64,000 nt of DNA from Pseudomonas viridiflava. GTDB taxonomy: Bacteria; Pseudomonadota; Gammaproteobacteria; Pseudomonadales; Pseudomonadaceae. A program made the translations under genes and the position numbers. Below, piece after piece: positions 1 to 8,625 of the stretch. Where the stretch lies: NCBI RefSeq assembly GCF_900591205.1, contig NZ_UUPU01000085.1, positions 372,001-436,000 on the forward strand. The letters run 5' to 3'. The notes under the pieces were generated by a model. The model was not told the origin of the DNA and did not search any database. It saw only the letters and a program-made list of their open reading frames with translations. Every line of letters starts with the position of its first letter. The stretch's first letter is position 1.

Positions 1-1
1 G

Positions 2-649
2 GCGCTGGACGAGGAGGGCATGCCCGAACGCCTGCGCATCGCCCTGAACGCCGATAGCCTGGCCACCTGGTGGGCCGAGGCGGTCAGTGACTTTTGCGCC
101 GAGCAACATTTGCTGCTGGACCTGGTGGTGGAAGACCAGACGGTTGGCCTCAAGCGCATGCGTGCCGGTGAAGTGGCGGCCTGTATCTGCGCCAGCGAAC
201 GCCCGGTGGCCGGGGCGCGCAGTGTGTTGCTCGGCGCCATGCGCTACCGGGCAATGGCGAGCCCGGCGTTTATTGCGCGGCATTTTCCTGCCGGGGTGCG
301 CGCCGACCAACTGGCACGCACGCCCGCGCTGGTGTTCGGCCCGGATGATTTCCTGCAGCATCGCTACCTCGCGTCGCTCGGCGTGGACGGTGGTTTCGAG
401 CACCACTTATGCCCTTCGTCCGAAGGCTTTATCCGCCTCACGGAAGCCGGGCTCGGCTGGGGCCTGGTGCCGGAATTGCAGGTGCGCGACCAGCTGCAAC
501 GCGGCGTGTTGGTGGAGTTATTGCCAGATAAGCCGATTGATGTGCCGTTGTACTGGCATCATTGGCGCAGCGGCGGGCAACTGTTGGGCTTGCTGACCGA
601 CCATCTGGCCCAGGCGTGCGGCCAATGGTTGGTGCCCTATCAGCCGTAA
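2..649 (+). CDS. argP: LysR-family regulator, ArgP-like, 5' truncated
   Basis: Only the effector-binding part of a LysR-type regulator is present; the reading frame is open back to the window edge, so the helix-turn-helix lies outside. The end of the frame reads as an ArgP/IciA-type domain (LRIALNADSLATWW early, then GLVPELQVRDQL near the end). ArgP senses lysine/arginine and activates the argO exporter gene in enterics; that role is family knowledge and argO is not visible here. About 215 of the usual ~300 residues are in the window. Confidence 0.8.
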   Translation, partial: ALDEEGMPERLRIALNADSLATWWAEAVSDFCAEQHLLLDLVVEDQTVGLKRMRAGEVAACICASERPVAGARSVLLGAMRYRAMASPAFIARHFPAGVRADQLARTPALVFGPDDFLQHRYLASLGVDGGFEHHLCPSSEGFIRLTEAGLGWGLVPELQVRDQLQRGVLVELLPDKPIDVPLYWHHWRSGGQLLGLLTDHLAQACGQWLVPYQP

Positions 650-651
650 CA

Positions 652-722
652 AGCGTCAAGCTGCAAGCTGCAAGAGAAAAGCTTGCGGACCGTTTTTAAC
701 TTGTAGCTTGAAGCTTGACGCT
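652..722. repeat. Long imperfect inverted repeat between argP and the epimerase gene
   Basis: A 23-base left arm (starting AGCGTCAAGCTGCAAGC) pairs with a 23-base right arm (ending GCTTGAAGCTTGACGCT), with two mismatches and about 25 bases of loop. It lies just behind the argP stop and about 25 bases before the next start codon. It differs in sequence from the REP palindromes elsewhere in the window. It may end argP transcription, although no clean T-run follows the right arm. Confidence 0.75.
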
Positions 723-747
723 GGCAGCTGCATCCGTAGGAGGCTCC

Positions 748-1746
748 ATGAAAATTCTGGTCACCGGCGCAAGCGGCTTCATCGGCGGGCGCTTTGCGCG
801 TTTCGCCCTGGAGCAGGGCCTGGACGTACGGGTCAACGGGCGGCGCGCCGAAGGTGTGGAACACCTGGTACGGCGCGGCGCCGAGTTTATCCAGGGTGAT
901 TTGAATGATGCCGACCTGGTGCGCAACCTGTGCCGCGATGTCGAAGCCGTTGTGCATTGCGCCGGCGCCGTCGGGCTGTGGGGCAAGTACCAGGACTTCC
1001 ACCAAGGCAATGTGCTGGTCACTGAAAACGTCGTCGAAGCCTGCCTTAAACAGCGCGTTGGGCGCCTGGTGCACCTGTCGTCGCCGTCGATCTACTTTGA
1101 CGGGCGCGACCACCTTGGGCTCACCGAAGAACAAGTGCCCAAGCGCTTCAAACACCCCTACGCCGCGACCAAGTACCTGGCGGAACAGAAGGTATTCGGT
1201 GCCCAGGAGTTCGGCCTTGAAGTACTGGCTCTGCGCCCGCGCTTCGTCACCGGCGCCGGAGATATGAGCATTTTCCCGCGCCTGCTGAAAATGCAGCGCA
1301 AGAACCGCTTGGCCATTGTCGGCGACGGCCTGAACAAGGTTGATTTCACCAGCGTGCATAACCTCAATGAGGCGTTGCTCAGCAGTTTGCTCGCCACCGG
1401 CTCGGCGCTGGGCAAAGCCTACAACATCAGCAACGGCGCGCCGGTTCCCGTGTGGGATGTGGTGAACTATGTGATGCGCCAGATGGAGATGCCGCAGGTG
1501 ACCCGTTATCGTTCCTACGGCTTGTCCTACAGCGTCGCGGCGTTGAACGAGGCATTCTGCGCGATGTGGCCGGGGCGCCCGGAGCCGGCCTTGTCGAGGC
1601 TTGGGATGCAAGTGATGAACAAAGATTTCACCCTCGACATCAGTCGGGCCAGGCATTATCTGGATTACGAGCCCAAGGTCAGCCTGTGGACGGCCCTCGA
1701 CGAGTTCTGCAGTTGGTGGAAGGCCCAGGATCCTGGGCGCCAGTAA
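748..1746 (+). CDS. NAD-dependent epimerase/dehydratase (extended SDR)
   Basis: The 332-residue protein starts with MKILVTGASGFIGGRF, the GxxGxxG dinucleotide-binding loop of extended short-chain dehydrogenases. It carries the YxxxK catalytic pair in the segment YAATK. The start is set by a strong AGGAGG five bases before the ATG; an in-frame upstream ATG has no such site. Relatives act on sugar nucleotides or 3-beta-hydroxysteroid-like substrates, and the substrate cannot be told from sequence. It stands alone after a hairpin, followed by about 130 bases before the next gene. Confidence 0.85.
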   Translation: MKILVTGASGFIGGRFARFALEQGLDVRVNGRRAEGVEHLVRRGAEFIQGDLNDADLVRNLCRDVEAVVHCAGAVGLWGKYQDFHQGNVLVTENVVEACLKQRVGRLVHLSSPSIYFDGRDHLGLTEEQVPKRFKHPYAATKYLAEQKVFGAQEFGLEVLALRPRFVTGAGDMSIFPRLLKMQRKNRLAIVGDGLNKVDFTSVHNLNEALLSSLLATGSALGKAYNISNGAPVPVWDVVNYVMRQMEMPQVTRYRSYGLSYSVAALNEAFCAMWPGRPEPALSRLGMQVMNKDFTLDISRARHYLDYEPKVSLWTALDEFCSWWKAQDPGRQ

Positions 1747-1873
1747 GCTCACACCATGCAACACTTCGGGAACCGAATTCGCGGTTCCAGGTCGATCAGA
1801 GCGGCGCTAACGGGGTTTATACTCCCCTCGCTCGGCTTTACACGTAGCCATCTCACCGATTCAGGGTTGATTC

Positions 1874-2716
1874 ATGCGTAACGATGCTAATGACGATTTT
1901 GACAACGTTCCCAGCCTGCGGGCCGATCACGGGGACGATGATGATTTCGAGCCGACTCCCGCCACATCCGTGCGCTCGCGCACACCGCCTGTAGTCAAGG
2001 TCAAGAGCGCCAGCACCGGCCCGCTGTGGGCGTTGGTCGGCGCACTGCTGATCGCTTTCGCGGGCCTTGCGTGGTGGAGCTTCCAGCAGATTTCGCTGAT
2101 GGGCCAGCAATTGGTGGCCACCCAGGAAAGCTTTGCCCGCATCAGCGAAGAAGCGGCGGGCCGCTTGCAGGATATTTCCGGCAAAGTGGTGGCGAGTGAG
2201 GCCAGCGTGAACAATGGCAGCGAAGCGTTGAAGTTGCAGATCAAGCAGCTTGAAAGCCAACTGTTGGAACAGGGCAAGCAACAGGTCGGCGTGGCCGGCC
2301 AGGCCACCGAGCTGGACAAGCGCCTGGCGCAGATGACCGCCAGCACCACCGACCTGTCGAACGCCAATGCCAAGCTGCAAGGCCAGGTGCAGGCGCTGAC
2401 CGATGCCGTGGCGACCCTCAAGGCTGCGCAAGGCGATACCCGGCGTGACAGCGAGATCAAGGACCTGGCCGCCGACGTAGCCGCGCTGAAAAAGCAGGGC
2501 AACCCAAGCGCTGCCATTGCACGCATCGAACAGGACCTGGTGGTACTCAAGAGCGCGCAGGACAACCAGCCGGCCAACAGTGATGCGCCGACCAATAAAG
2601 AGTTCGACGTATTCCGCATCCAGACCACACGCAACATCACCACCTTGCAAAGCCAGGTGCAGAGTTTGAGTCAGCAACTCAGCGCGCCGGCGAGGATCAC
2701 CCCGCTCACTCAATAA
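1874..2716 (+). CDS. Inner-membrane coiled-coil protein of unknown function
   Basis: This 280-residue protein has an acidic N-terminal tail (DDDD near residue 21), one hydrophobic segment at about 51-69, then a long Ala/Gln/Leu-rich stretch with the heptad pattern of a coiled coil to the end. That predicts a single-pass membrane protein with most of its length on the far side of the membrane. Homologues in Pseudomonas are often labelled ATPase, but I see no Walker A or B motif, so that name is not supported. A perfect palindrome ten bases behind the stop belongs to the next promoter. Confidence 0.75.
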   Translation: MRNDANDDFDNVPSLRADHGDDDDFEPTPATSVRSRTPPVVKVKSASTGPLWALVGALLIAFAGLAWWSFQQISLMGQQLVATQESFARISEEAAGRLQDISGKVVASEASVNNGSEALKLQIKQLESQLLEQGKQQVGVAGQATELDKRLAQMTASTTDLSNANAKLQGQVQALTDAVATLKAAQGDTRRDSEIKDLAADVAALKKQGNPSAAIARIEQDLVVLKSAQDNQPANSDAPTNKEFDVFRIQTTRNITTLQSQVQSLSQQLSAPARITPLTQ

Positions 2717-2725
2717 CGGTTGCCT

Positions 2726-2753
2726 GGAAATGTCACCATCTGGTGACATTTCC
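2726..2753. promoter_or_regulatory. Perfect 13-bp-arm palindrome, operator candidate for the AGE epimerase gene
   Basis: Two 13-base arms pair perfectly around a TC spacer; the core is TGTCACCA-N2-TGGTGACA. The same core recurs before gtsA. At both places it is followed by CCCTTyGTTACyTGC and then a TGTTTArACTCC block, giving a candidate -35/-10 pair (TTGCCC, 16 bases, TAGACT here). The site sits upstream of the -35, as expected for an activator. I do not recognise the sequence as a HexR or PtxS site. Confidence 0.7.
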
Positions 2754-2830
2754 AACCCCCTTCGTTACTTGCCCACGCCTCGCCCTTGTTTAGACTCCGG
2801 TCATCCCACAAAAAATAATAAGGGCCACCC

Positions 2831-4090
2831 ATGACCACGCAACCACTGCCTGCCAGCAGTTGGCTGAATGCACCTGCCCATCACGCCTGGCTTGCCGCCG
2901 AAGGCCAGCGCCTGCTGACATTCGCCAAAGCCTCGCGACTGCCCGACGGTTTCGGCAACCTGGACGATAAAGGCCAACTGCCGGCCGATGCCCGCGCCGA
3001 AACCATGAATACTGCACGCATGACCCACAGCTTTGCGATGGCGCACGCCCTTGGCCTGCCGGGGTACGCCGACCTGGTGGCACACGGTGTGGCATCCCTG
3101 AGTGGCTCTCTGCACGACAGTGAGCACGGTGGCTGGTTCGCCACGCCCCATGCCGTCGACGGCAACCGTGGCAAGGCCGCCTACCTGCACGCCTTTGTTG
3201 CCCTGGCCGCCAGTTCGGCGGTGGTGGCCGGCGCACCGGGTGCGCACACTCTGTTGAACGACGCGATCCATATCATCGAGCAGTTTTTCTGGAGCGAAGA
3301 GGAGGGCGCGATGCTCGAATCGTTTGCCCAGGACTGGAGCGGTGTCGAAGCCTATCGCGGCGCCAACAGCAACATGCACGCCACCGAAGCCTTCCTCGCG
3401 CTGGCCGATGTCACCGGTGACACGCGCTGGCTGGACCGGGCGCTGCGCATCGTTGAACGGGTTATCCACCGCCACGCTGGCGGCAACCAGTTCATGGTGA
3501 TCGAGCATTTCGACGCCCAGTGGCAACCCTTGCTCGGTTACAACCAAGACAACCCCGCCGACGGCTTCCGCCCCTACGGCATCACCCCCGGTCACGGTTT
3601 CGAATGGGCGCGGCTGGTGTTGCACCTGGAAGCGGCGCGTCTGCAAGCCGGTCTGGTCACGCCGGATTGGCTGGTCACCGACGCCAAGGGCCTGTTCGCC
3701 AGTGCCTGCGAGTACGCGTGGGCCGTGGACGGCGCCGCCGGCATTGTCTACACCCTGGACTGGAACCAGCGCCCGGTGGTACGCGAACGCCTGCACTGGA
3801 CCCACGCCGAGGCCAGCGCCGCTGCCCAGGCCCTGCTCAAGCGTACGGGGGAACTGCATTATGAAACCTGGTATCGGCGCTTCTGGGAGTTTTGCGAAAC
3901 GCACTTTATCGACCGACTCCACGGCAGTTGGCACCATGAACTGAACCCGCACAACCAGCCCGGCAACAAGATCTGGGGTGGCAAACCGGACCTGTACCAT
4001 GCCTGGCAAGCGGTATTGCTGCCTGCGCTGCCGTTGGCGCCAAGCATGGCCAGTGCAATCGGGGCTGGGCGCTATGTCACCAAGTGGTGA
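2831..4090 (+). CDS. AGE-family sugar epimerase/isomerase (mannose isomerase-like)
   Basis: The 419-residue protein belongs to the N-acylglucosamine 2-epimerase/YihS superfamily of alpha6/alpha6 barrels. Family landmarks are RMTHSF (63-68), NMHATEAFLA with the conserved His183, PGHGFEWARL with His255, and WGGKPDLYHAWQ near the C-terminus. Such enzymes interconvert aldoses and ketoses, commonly mannose and fructose, or epimerise at C2. It lies just before the glucose transporter genes and shares a promoter element with them, so a role in using a sugar brought in by GtsABCD is a reasonable inference. Its last codons and stop lie inside the gtsA operator. Confidence 0.85.
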   Translation: MTTQPLPASSWLNAPAHHAWLAAEGQRLLTFAKASRLPDGFGNLDDKGQLPADARAETMNTARMTHSFAMAHALGLPGYADLVAHGVASLSGSLHDSEHGGWFATPHAVDGNRGKAAYLHAFVALAASSAVVAGAPGAHTLLNDAIHIIEQFFWSEEEGAMLESFAQDWSGVEAYRGANSNMHATEAFLALADVTGDTRWLDRALRIVERVIHRHAGGNQFMVIEHFDAQWQPLLGYNQDNPADGFRPYGITPGHGFEWARLVLHLEAARLQAGLVTPDWLVTDAKGLFASACEYAWAVDGAAGIVYTLDWNQRPVVRERLHWTHAEASAAAQALLKRTGELHYETWYRRFWEFCETHFIDRLHGSWHHELNPHNQPGNKIWGGKPDLYHAWQAVLLPALPLAPSMASAIGAGRYVTKW

Positions 4091-4093
4091 CAT
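4074..4093. promoter_or_regulatory. Palindromic operator candidate for gtsA, overlapping the epimerase stop codon
   Basis: Two perfect 9-base arms around an AG spacer, core TGTCACCAAGTGGTGACA, match the site before the epimerase gene. The following blocks also match: TTTGTTACCTGC, then a candidate -35/-10 (CTGCGT, 16 bases, TAAACT). The codons GTC ACC AAG TGG TGA of the epimerase lie within the palindrome, so the same bases encode the C-terminal VTKW-stop and form the binding site. Confidence 0.7.
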
Positions 4094-4194
4094 TTGTGCA
4101 TCCCTTTGTTACCTGCGTTTAAAAAATCCATGTTTAAACTCCGTGCAGCGCAAGCTCTAGACTTGCATGCATAACAACAAGAAAAGGTATTCAG

Positions 4195-5481
4195 ATGAAC
4201 GCGATTAATCGCCTCGCCGTAGCTATTTCCGTTGCCTCGTTGTTTCCCCTCAGTGCTTTTGCCGCCGACTCGAAAGGGACGGTTGAAGTTGTGCATTGGT
4301 GGACCTCGGGCGGTGAAAAAGCGGCTGTAGATGTCTTGAAGGCCCAAGTCGAAAAAGACGGCTTCACCTGGAAAGACGGTGCTGTTGCAGGTGGCGGCGG
4401 CGCCACTGCGATGACCGTGCTGAAAAGCCGTGCGGTCGCCGGCAACCCACCCGGCGTTGCCCAGATCAAAGGCCCGGACATCCAGGAGTGGGCCTCCACC
4501 GGCCTGCTCGACACCGACGTCCTGAAAGACGTCGCCAAGCAAGAAAAATGGGACTCCCTGCTCGACAAGAAAGTCTCCGATACCGTGAAGTACGACGGTG
4601 ACTACGTCGCCGTACCGGTCAACATCCACCGCGTGAACTGGCTGTGGATCAACCCGGAAGTCTTCAAGAAAGCCGGTATCACCAAAAACCCAACCACCCT
4701 CGAAGAATTCTACGCTGCCGGCGACAAGCTCAAAGCCGCGGGCTTTATTCCGCTCGCCCATGGTGGCCAGCCTTGGCAGGACAGCACCGTATTCGAAGCC
4801 GTCGTTCTGTCGGTGATGGGTGCCGATGGCTACAAGAAAGCCCTGGTTGACCTGGACAACGCCGCGCTGACCGGCCCGGAAATGGTCAAGTCTCTGACTG
4901 AGCTGAAGAAAGTCGCGACCTATATGGACGTCGACGGCAAAGGCCAGGACTGGAACCTCGAAGCCGGCAAGGTCATCAACGGCAAGGCCGGTATGCAGAT
5001 CATGGGTGACTGGGCCAAGTCCGAGTGGACCGCCGCCAAGAAAGTCGCCGGCAAGGATTACGAGTGCGTAGCCTTCCCGGGCACCGACAAAGCGTTCACC
5101 TACAACATCGACTCCCTGGCGGTGTTCAAGCAGAAAGACAAAGGCACTGCTGCCGGTCAGCAGGACATCGCCAAAGTCGTGCTGGGTGAAAACTTCCAGA
5201 AAGTCTTCAGCATCAACAAAGGCTCGATCCCGGTTCGTACCGACATGCTCAATGAAATGGACAAGCTCGGTTTCGATTCCTGCGCCCAGACCGCTGCCAA
5301 AGACTTCCTGGCAGACGCCAAGACCGGCGGCCTGCAGCCAAGCATGGCGCACAACATGGCCACGACCCTGGCCGTGCAAGGCGCGTTCTTTGACGTCGTG
5401 ACCAACTACATCAATGACCCGAAAGCTGACCCGGCCGACACCGCCAAGAAGCTCGGCGCTGCGATCAAGTCGGCCAAGTAA
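4195..5481 (+). CDS. gtsA: Glucose ABC transporter, periplasmic binding protein
   Basis: The 428-residue protein is a family-1 carbohydrate solute-binding protein. It has a Sec signal peptide with likely cleavage after SAFA near residue 23, then VEVVHWWTSGGEKAAVDVL, the typical start of the mature glucose-binding lobe. It delivers glucose in the periplasm to the GtsBC permease. It heads the gtsABCD-oprB series. A REP-type hairpin separates it from gtsB, which may favour higher expression of the binding protein. The homologue is called gltB in P. aeruginosa. Confidence 0.93.
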   Translation: MNAINRLAVAISVASLFPLSAFAADSKGTVEVVHWWTSGGEKAAVDVLKAQVEKDGFTWKDGAVAGGGGATAMTVLKSRAVAGNPPGVAQIKGPDIQEWASTGLLDTDVLKDVAKQEKWDSLLDKKVSDTVKYDGDYVAVPVNIHRVNWLWINPEVFKKAGITKNPTTLEEFYAAGDKLKAAGFIPLAHGGQPWQDSTVFEAVVLSVMGADGYKKALVDLDNAALTGPEMVKSLTELKKVATYMDVDGKGQDWNLEAGKVINGKAGMQIMGDWAKSEWTAAKKVAGKDYECVAFPGTDKAFTYNIDSLAVFKQKDKGTAAGQQDIAKVVLGENFQKVFSINKGSIPVRTDMLNEMDKLGFDSCAQTAAKDFLADAKTGGLQPSMAHNMATTLAVQGAFFDVVTNYINDPKADPADTAKKLGAAIKSAK

Positions 5482-5499
5482 CCTTCGGTAGCGGCTTTT

Positions 5500-5570
5500 T
5501 GTGGGAGCCGGGCTTGCCCGCGATGCAGGCAACTCGGTGTGTCGGCATCGCAGGCAAGCCAGCTCCCACA
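5500..5570. repeat. REPIN-like inverted REP pair between gtsA and gtsB
   Basis: TGTGGGAGCCGGGCTTGCCCGCGATGC is mirrored by a copy reading GCATCGCAGGCAAGCCAGCTCCCACA, about 20 bases apart. These are two head-to-head REP sequences of the Pseudomonas type. The element lies inside an operon rather than between separate units. Confidence 0.85.
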
Positions 5571-5630
5571 TAAACCGCATTCGACAAGAGACTCACCCTG
5601 TAGTCCTTTTTCCCTGTATTGGATTTCCCC

Positions 5631-6539
5631 ATGAGTTCTGTTGCTGTGTTCAGCAAAGCCTCGCCGTTCGATGCACTGCAGCGCTGGCTCCCCAAACTGG
5701 TGCTGGCGCCCAGCATGTTCATCGTGTTGGTGGGCTTCTACGGCTACATCCTGTGGACGTTTGTACTCTCGTTCACCACGTCCACGTTCCTGCCAAGTTA
5801 CAAATGGGCGGGCCTTGCGCAATACGCGCGGTTGTTCGACAACGACCGCTGGTGGGTAGCGAGCAAGAACCTGGCTGTTTTCGGCGGGATGTTTATCGGC
5901 ATCACCCTGGTTATCGGCGTGACCCTGGCGATCTTCCTCGACCAGAAAATCCGCCGCGAAGGTTTTATCCGCACCATTTACCTGTACCCGATGGCGCTCT
6001 CGATGATCGTCACCGGCACCGCCTGGAAATGGTTGCTCAACCCGGGCATGGGCCTGGACAAACTCCTGCGTGACTGGGGCTGGGAAGGCTTTCGCCTGGA
6101 CTGGCTGATCGACCCGGACCGCGTCGTGTACTGCCTGGTGATCGCTGCGGTCTGGCAAGCCTCGGGTTTCATCATGGCGATGTTTCTCGCGGGCCTCAGG
6201 GGCGTCGATCAGTCGATCATCCGTGCCGCCCAGATCGACGGCGCCAGCCTGCCGCGTATCTACTGGAGTGTGGTGCTGCCAAGCCTGCGTCCGGTGTTCT
6301 TCAGTGCGGTGATGATCTTGGCGCACATTGCGATCAAGAGCTTCGACCTGGTAGCGGCCATGACTGCCGGCGGTCCGGGCTACTCGTCCGACCTGCCGGC
6401 GATGTTCATGTACTCGTTCACCTTCAGTCGTGGCCAGATGGGCATGGGCTCGGCCAGTGCAATCCTGATGCTCGGTGCGATCCTCGCGATCATCGTGCCT
6501 TACCTCTATTCCGAGCTGAGGACCAAGCGTAATGACTAG
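5631..6539 (+). CDS. gtsB: Glucose ABC transporter permease
   Basis: The 302-residue membrane protein of the MalF type has about six hydrophobic segments and the conserved cytoplasmic EAA-like loop seen at AAQIDGASLPRIYWSVVLP, which docks the ATPase. With GtsC it forms the inner-membrane channel for glucose. The ATG used here has GGA seven bases upstream; the frame also opens at an upstream TTG, which I consider less likely. The 3' end overlaps gtsC by 8 bases, indicating coupled translation. Confidence 0.92.
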   Translation: MSSVAVFSKASPFDALQRWLPKLVLAPSMFIVLVGFYGYILWTFVLSFTTSTFLPSYKWAGLAQYARLFDNDRWWVASKNLAVFGGMFIGITLVIGVTLAIFLDQKIRREGFIRTIYLYPMALSMIVTGTAWKWLLNPGMGLDKLLRDWGWEGFRLDWLIDPDRVVYCLVIAAVWQASGFIMAMFLAGLRGVDQSIIRAAQIDGASLPRIYWSVVLPSLRPVFFSAVMILAHIAIKSFDLVAAMTAGGPGYSSDLPAMFMYSFTFSRGQMGMGSASAILMLGAILAIIVPYLYSELRTKRND

Positions 6540-7377
6540 TCTCGCTGCCAAACCTTCGATCAGCCTGAGCCGCATCGCGATCTACGCGGTGCTGATCCTT
6601 GCTGTCCTGCTGTACCTGGTGCCGCTGGTGGTGATGCTGCTGACCAGCTTCAAAACCCCGGAAGACATCAGCACCGGCAACCTGCTGAGCTGGCCGACCG
6701 TGGTCACCGGCATCGGCTGGATCAAAGCCTGGGCTACGGTTGATGGCTACTTCTGGAACTCGATCAAGATCACCGTTCCGGCCGTGCTGATTTCCACTGC
6801 CATCGGTGCATTGAACGGCTATGTGCTGTCGTTCTGGCGCTTCCGTGGTTCGCAGCTGTTCTTCGGCCTGTTGCTGTTCGGCTGCTTCCTGCCGTTCCAG
6901 ACCGTGCTGCTGCCCGCCTCGTTCACCCTCGGCAAGATGGGCCTGGCCAGCACCACCACCGGCCTGGTGTTTGTGCACGTGGTCTACGGGTTGGCGTTTA
7001 CGACGCTGTTCTTCCGTAACTACTACGTCAGCATTCCGGATGCGCTGGTGAAGGCTGCACGCCTGGACGGTGCAGGGTTCTTCACCATCTTCCGTCGGAT
7101 CATTCTGCCGATGTCGACCCCGATCATCATGGTTTGCCTGATCTGGCAGTTCACCCAGATCTGGAACGACTTCCTGTTTGGTGTGGTGTTCTCCAGCGGC
7201 GACTCGCAGCCCATCACCGTGGCGCTGAACAACCTGGTCAACACCAGCACCGGGGCCAAGGAATATAACGTGGATATGGCGGCGGCGATGATCGCCGGGC
7301 TGCCGACCCTGCTGGTCTATGTGATCGCAGGCAAGTATTTCGTGCGCGGCCTCACAGCCGGCGCGGTCAAGGGGTAA
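6532..7377 (+). CDS. gtsC: Glucose ABC transporter permease
   Basis: The 281-residue MalG-type permease is the partner of GtsB. It has six predicted membrane segments, the first around LILAVLLYLVPLVVMLL, and the EAA loop at KAARLDGAGFFTIFRRIILP. It ends with the short cytoplasmic tail YFVRGLTAGAVKG typical of the family. It overlaps gtsB by 8 bases and ends 2 bases before gtsD, so all three are translated from one message. Confidence 0.93.
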   Translation: MTSLAAKPSISLSRIAIYAVLILAVLLYLVPLVVMLLTSFKTPEDISTGNLLSWPTVVTGIGWIKAWATVDGYFWNSIKITVPAVLISTAIGALNGYVLSFWRFRGSQLFFGLLLFGCFLPFQTVLLPASFTLGKMGLASTTTGLVFVHVVYGLAFTTLFFRNYYVSIPDALVKAARLDGAGFFTIFRRIILPMSTPIIMVCLIWQFTQIWNDFLFGVVFSSGDSQPITVALNNLVNTSTGAKEYNVDMAAAMIAGLPTLLVYVIAGKYFVRGLTAGAVKG

Positions 7378-7379
7378 TC

Positions 7380-8540
7380 ATGGCTACGCTTGAACTTCGC
7401 AATGTAAACAAGACCTATGGCGCCGGCCTGCCCGACACCTTGAAAAACATCGAACTGTCGATCAAGGAAGGCGAGTTCCTGATTCTGGTCGGCCCTTCGG
7501 GCTGCGGTAAATCCACGTTGATGAACTGCATCGCCGGCCTGGAGACCATCACCGGCGGCGCGATCATGATCGGTGACCAGGACGTGAGCGGCATGAGCCC
7601 CAAGGACCGTGACATCGCGATGGTGTTCCAGTCCTACGCGCTGTACCCGACCATGAGCGTGCGCGAAAACATCGAGTTCGGCCTCAAAATCCGCAAGATG
7701 GCCCAGGCCGATATCGACACCGAAGTGGCACGGGTGGCCAAGCTGCTGCAGATCGAACACCTGCTCAACCGCAAGCCGGGCCAGCTTTCGGGCGGCCAGC
7801 AACAACGCGTGGCCATGGGCCGGGCCCTGGCGCGTCGGCCGAAGATCTACCTGTTCGACGAACCGCTGTCCAACCTCGACGCCAAGCTGCGGGTCGAGAT
7901 GCGCACCGAAATGAAGCTGATGCACCAGCGCCTCAAGACCACCACCGTTTACGTCACCCACGACCAGATCGAGGCGATGACCCTGGGCGACAAAGTGGCG
8001 GTGATGAAGGACGGCATCATCCAACAATTCGGTACGCCGAAAGAAATTTACAACGACCCTGCTAACCTGTTTGTGGCAAGCTTTATCGGTTCACCACCGA
8101 TGAACTTCGTTCCTATGCGCCTAAAACGCAAGGAAGGTCGTTTGGTGGCGCTGCTCGACAGCGGCCAGGCCCGTTGCGAATTGCCGTTGAGCATGAACGA
8201 CGAGGGCCTGGAGGACCGTGATGTGATTCTGGGCCTGCGTCCGGAGCAGATCGTGTTGGCGGCGGGGGAGGGCAACGGTTCGTCGAGCATACGTGCCGAA
8301 GTCCAGGTCACCGAGCCGACCGGTCCGGACACCCTGGTGTTTGTGCAGCTCAATGACACCAAGGTCTGCTGCCGTTTGGCGCCGGATGTGGCGCCCCAGG
8401 TCGGCGAGACCCTGACACTGCAATTTGATCCGGCCAAGGTATTGCTGTTCGACGCCAACACTGGCGAACGCCTGGGCACTGCTTCTTCATTGCCCGCACA
8501 GGGGCATGCCGACAATGTGGCCCAATTCAAAGGCCGCTGA
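7380..8540 (+). CDS. gtsD: Glucose ABC transporter ATP-binding protein
   Basis: The 386-residue MalK/UgpC-type ATPase has Walker A GPSGCGKST (38-46), signature LSGGQ (136-140), Walker B IYLFDEP (156-162) and the switch histidine in VTHDQ. The last third is the TOBE/MalK regulatory domain. It powers glucose import through GtsBC. Relatives often energise several sugar permeases. The gene follows gtsC after 2 bases; about 85 AT-rich bases then separate it from oprB. Confidence 0.93.
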   Translation: MATLELRNVNKTYGAGLPDTLKNIELSIKEGEFLILVGPSGCGKSTLMNCIAGLETITGGAIMIGDQDVSGMSPKDRDIAMVFQSYALYPTMSVRENIEFGLKIRKMAQADIDTEVARVAKLLQIEHLLNRKPGQLSGGQQQRVAMGRALARRPKIYLFDEPLSNLDAKLRVEMRTEMKLMHQRLKTTTVYVTHDQIEAMTLGDKVAVMKDGIIQQFGTPKEIYNDPANLFVASFIGSPPMNFVPMRLKRKEGRLVALLDSGQARCELPLSMNDEGLEDRDVILGLRPEQIVLAAGEGNGSSSIRAEVQVTEPTGPDTLVFVQLNDTKVCCRLAPDVAPQVGETLTLQFDPAKVLLFDANTGERLGTASSLPAQGHADNVAQFKGR

Positions 8541-8625
8541 TGCAGTTAAGTTGTTGTTTTAAATAAAAAAAGTAAACCGCGTTAGATAAAAACAGTTTAA
8601 TAACAATAAAGACGAGGATGTAGGG

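Noticed and set aside
1874..2716. ATPase function for the coiled-coil membrane protein
   Set aside because: No Walker A, Walker B or other nucleotide motif is present.
8541..8625. HexR or GltR site in the oprB leader
   Set aside because: The region is AT-rich and has TTGTTGTTTT-like words but no full inverted repeat of either kind and not the palindrome seen before gtsA.
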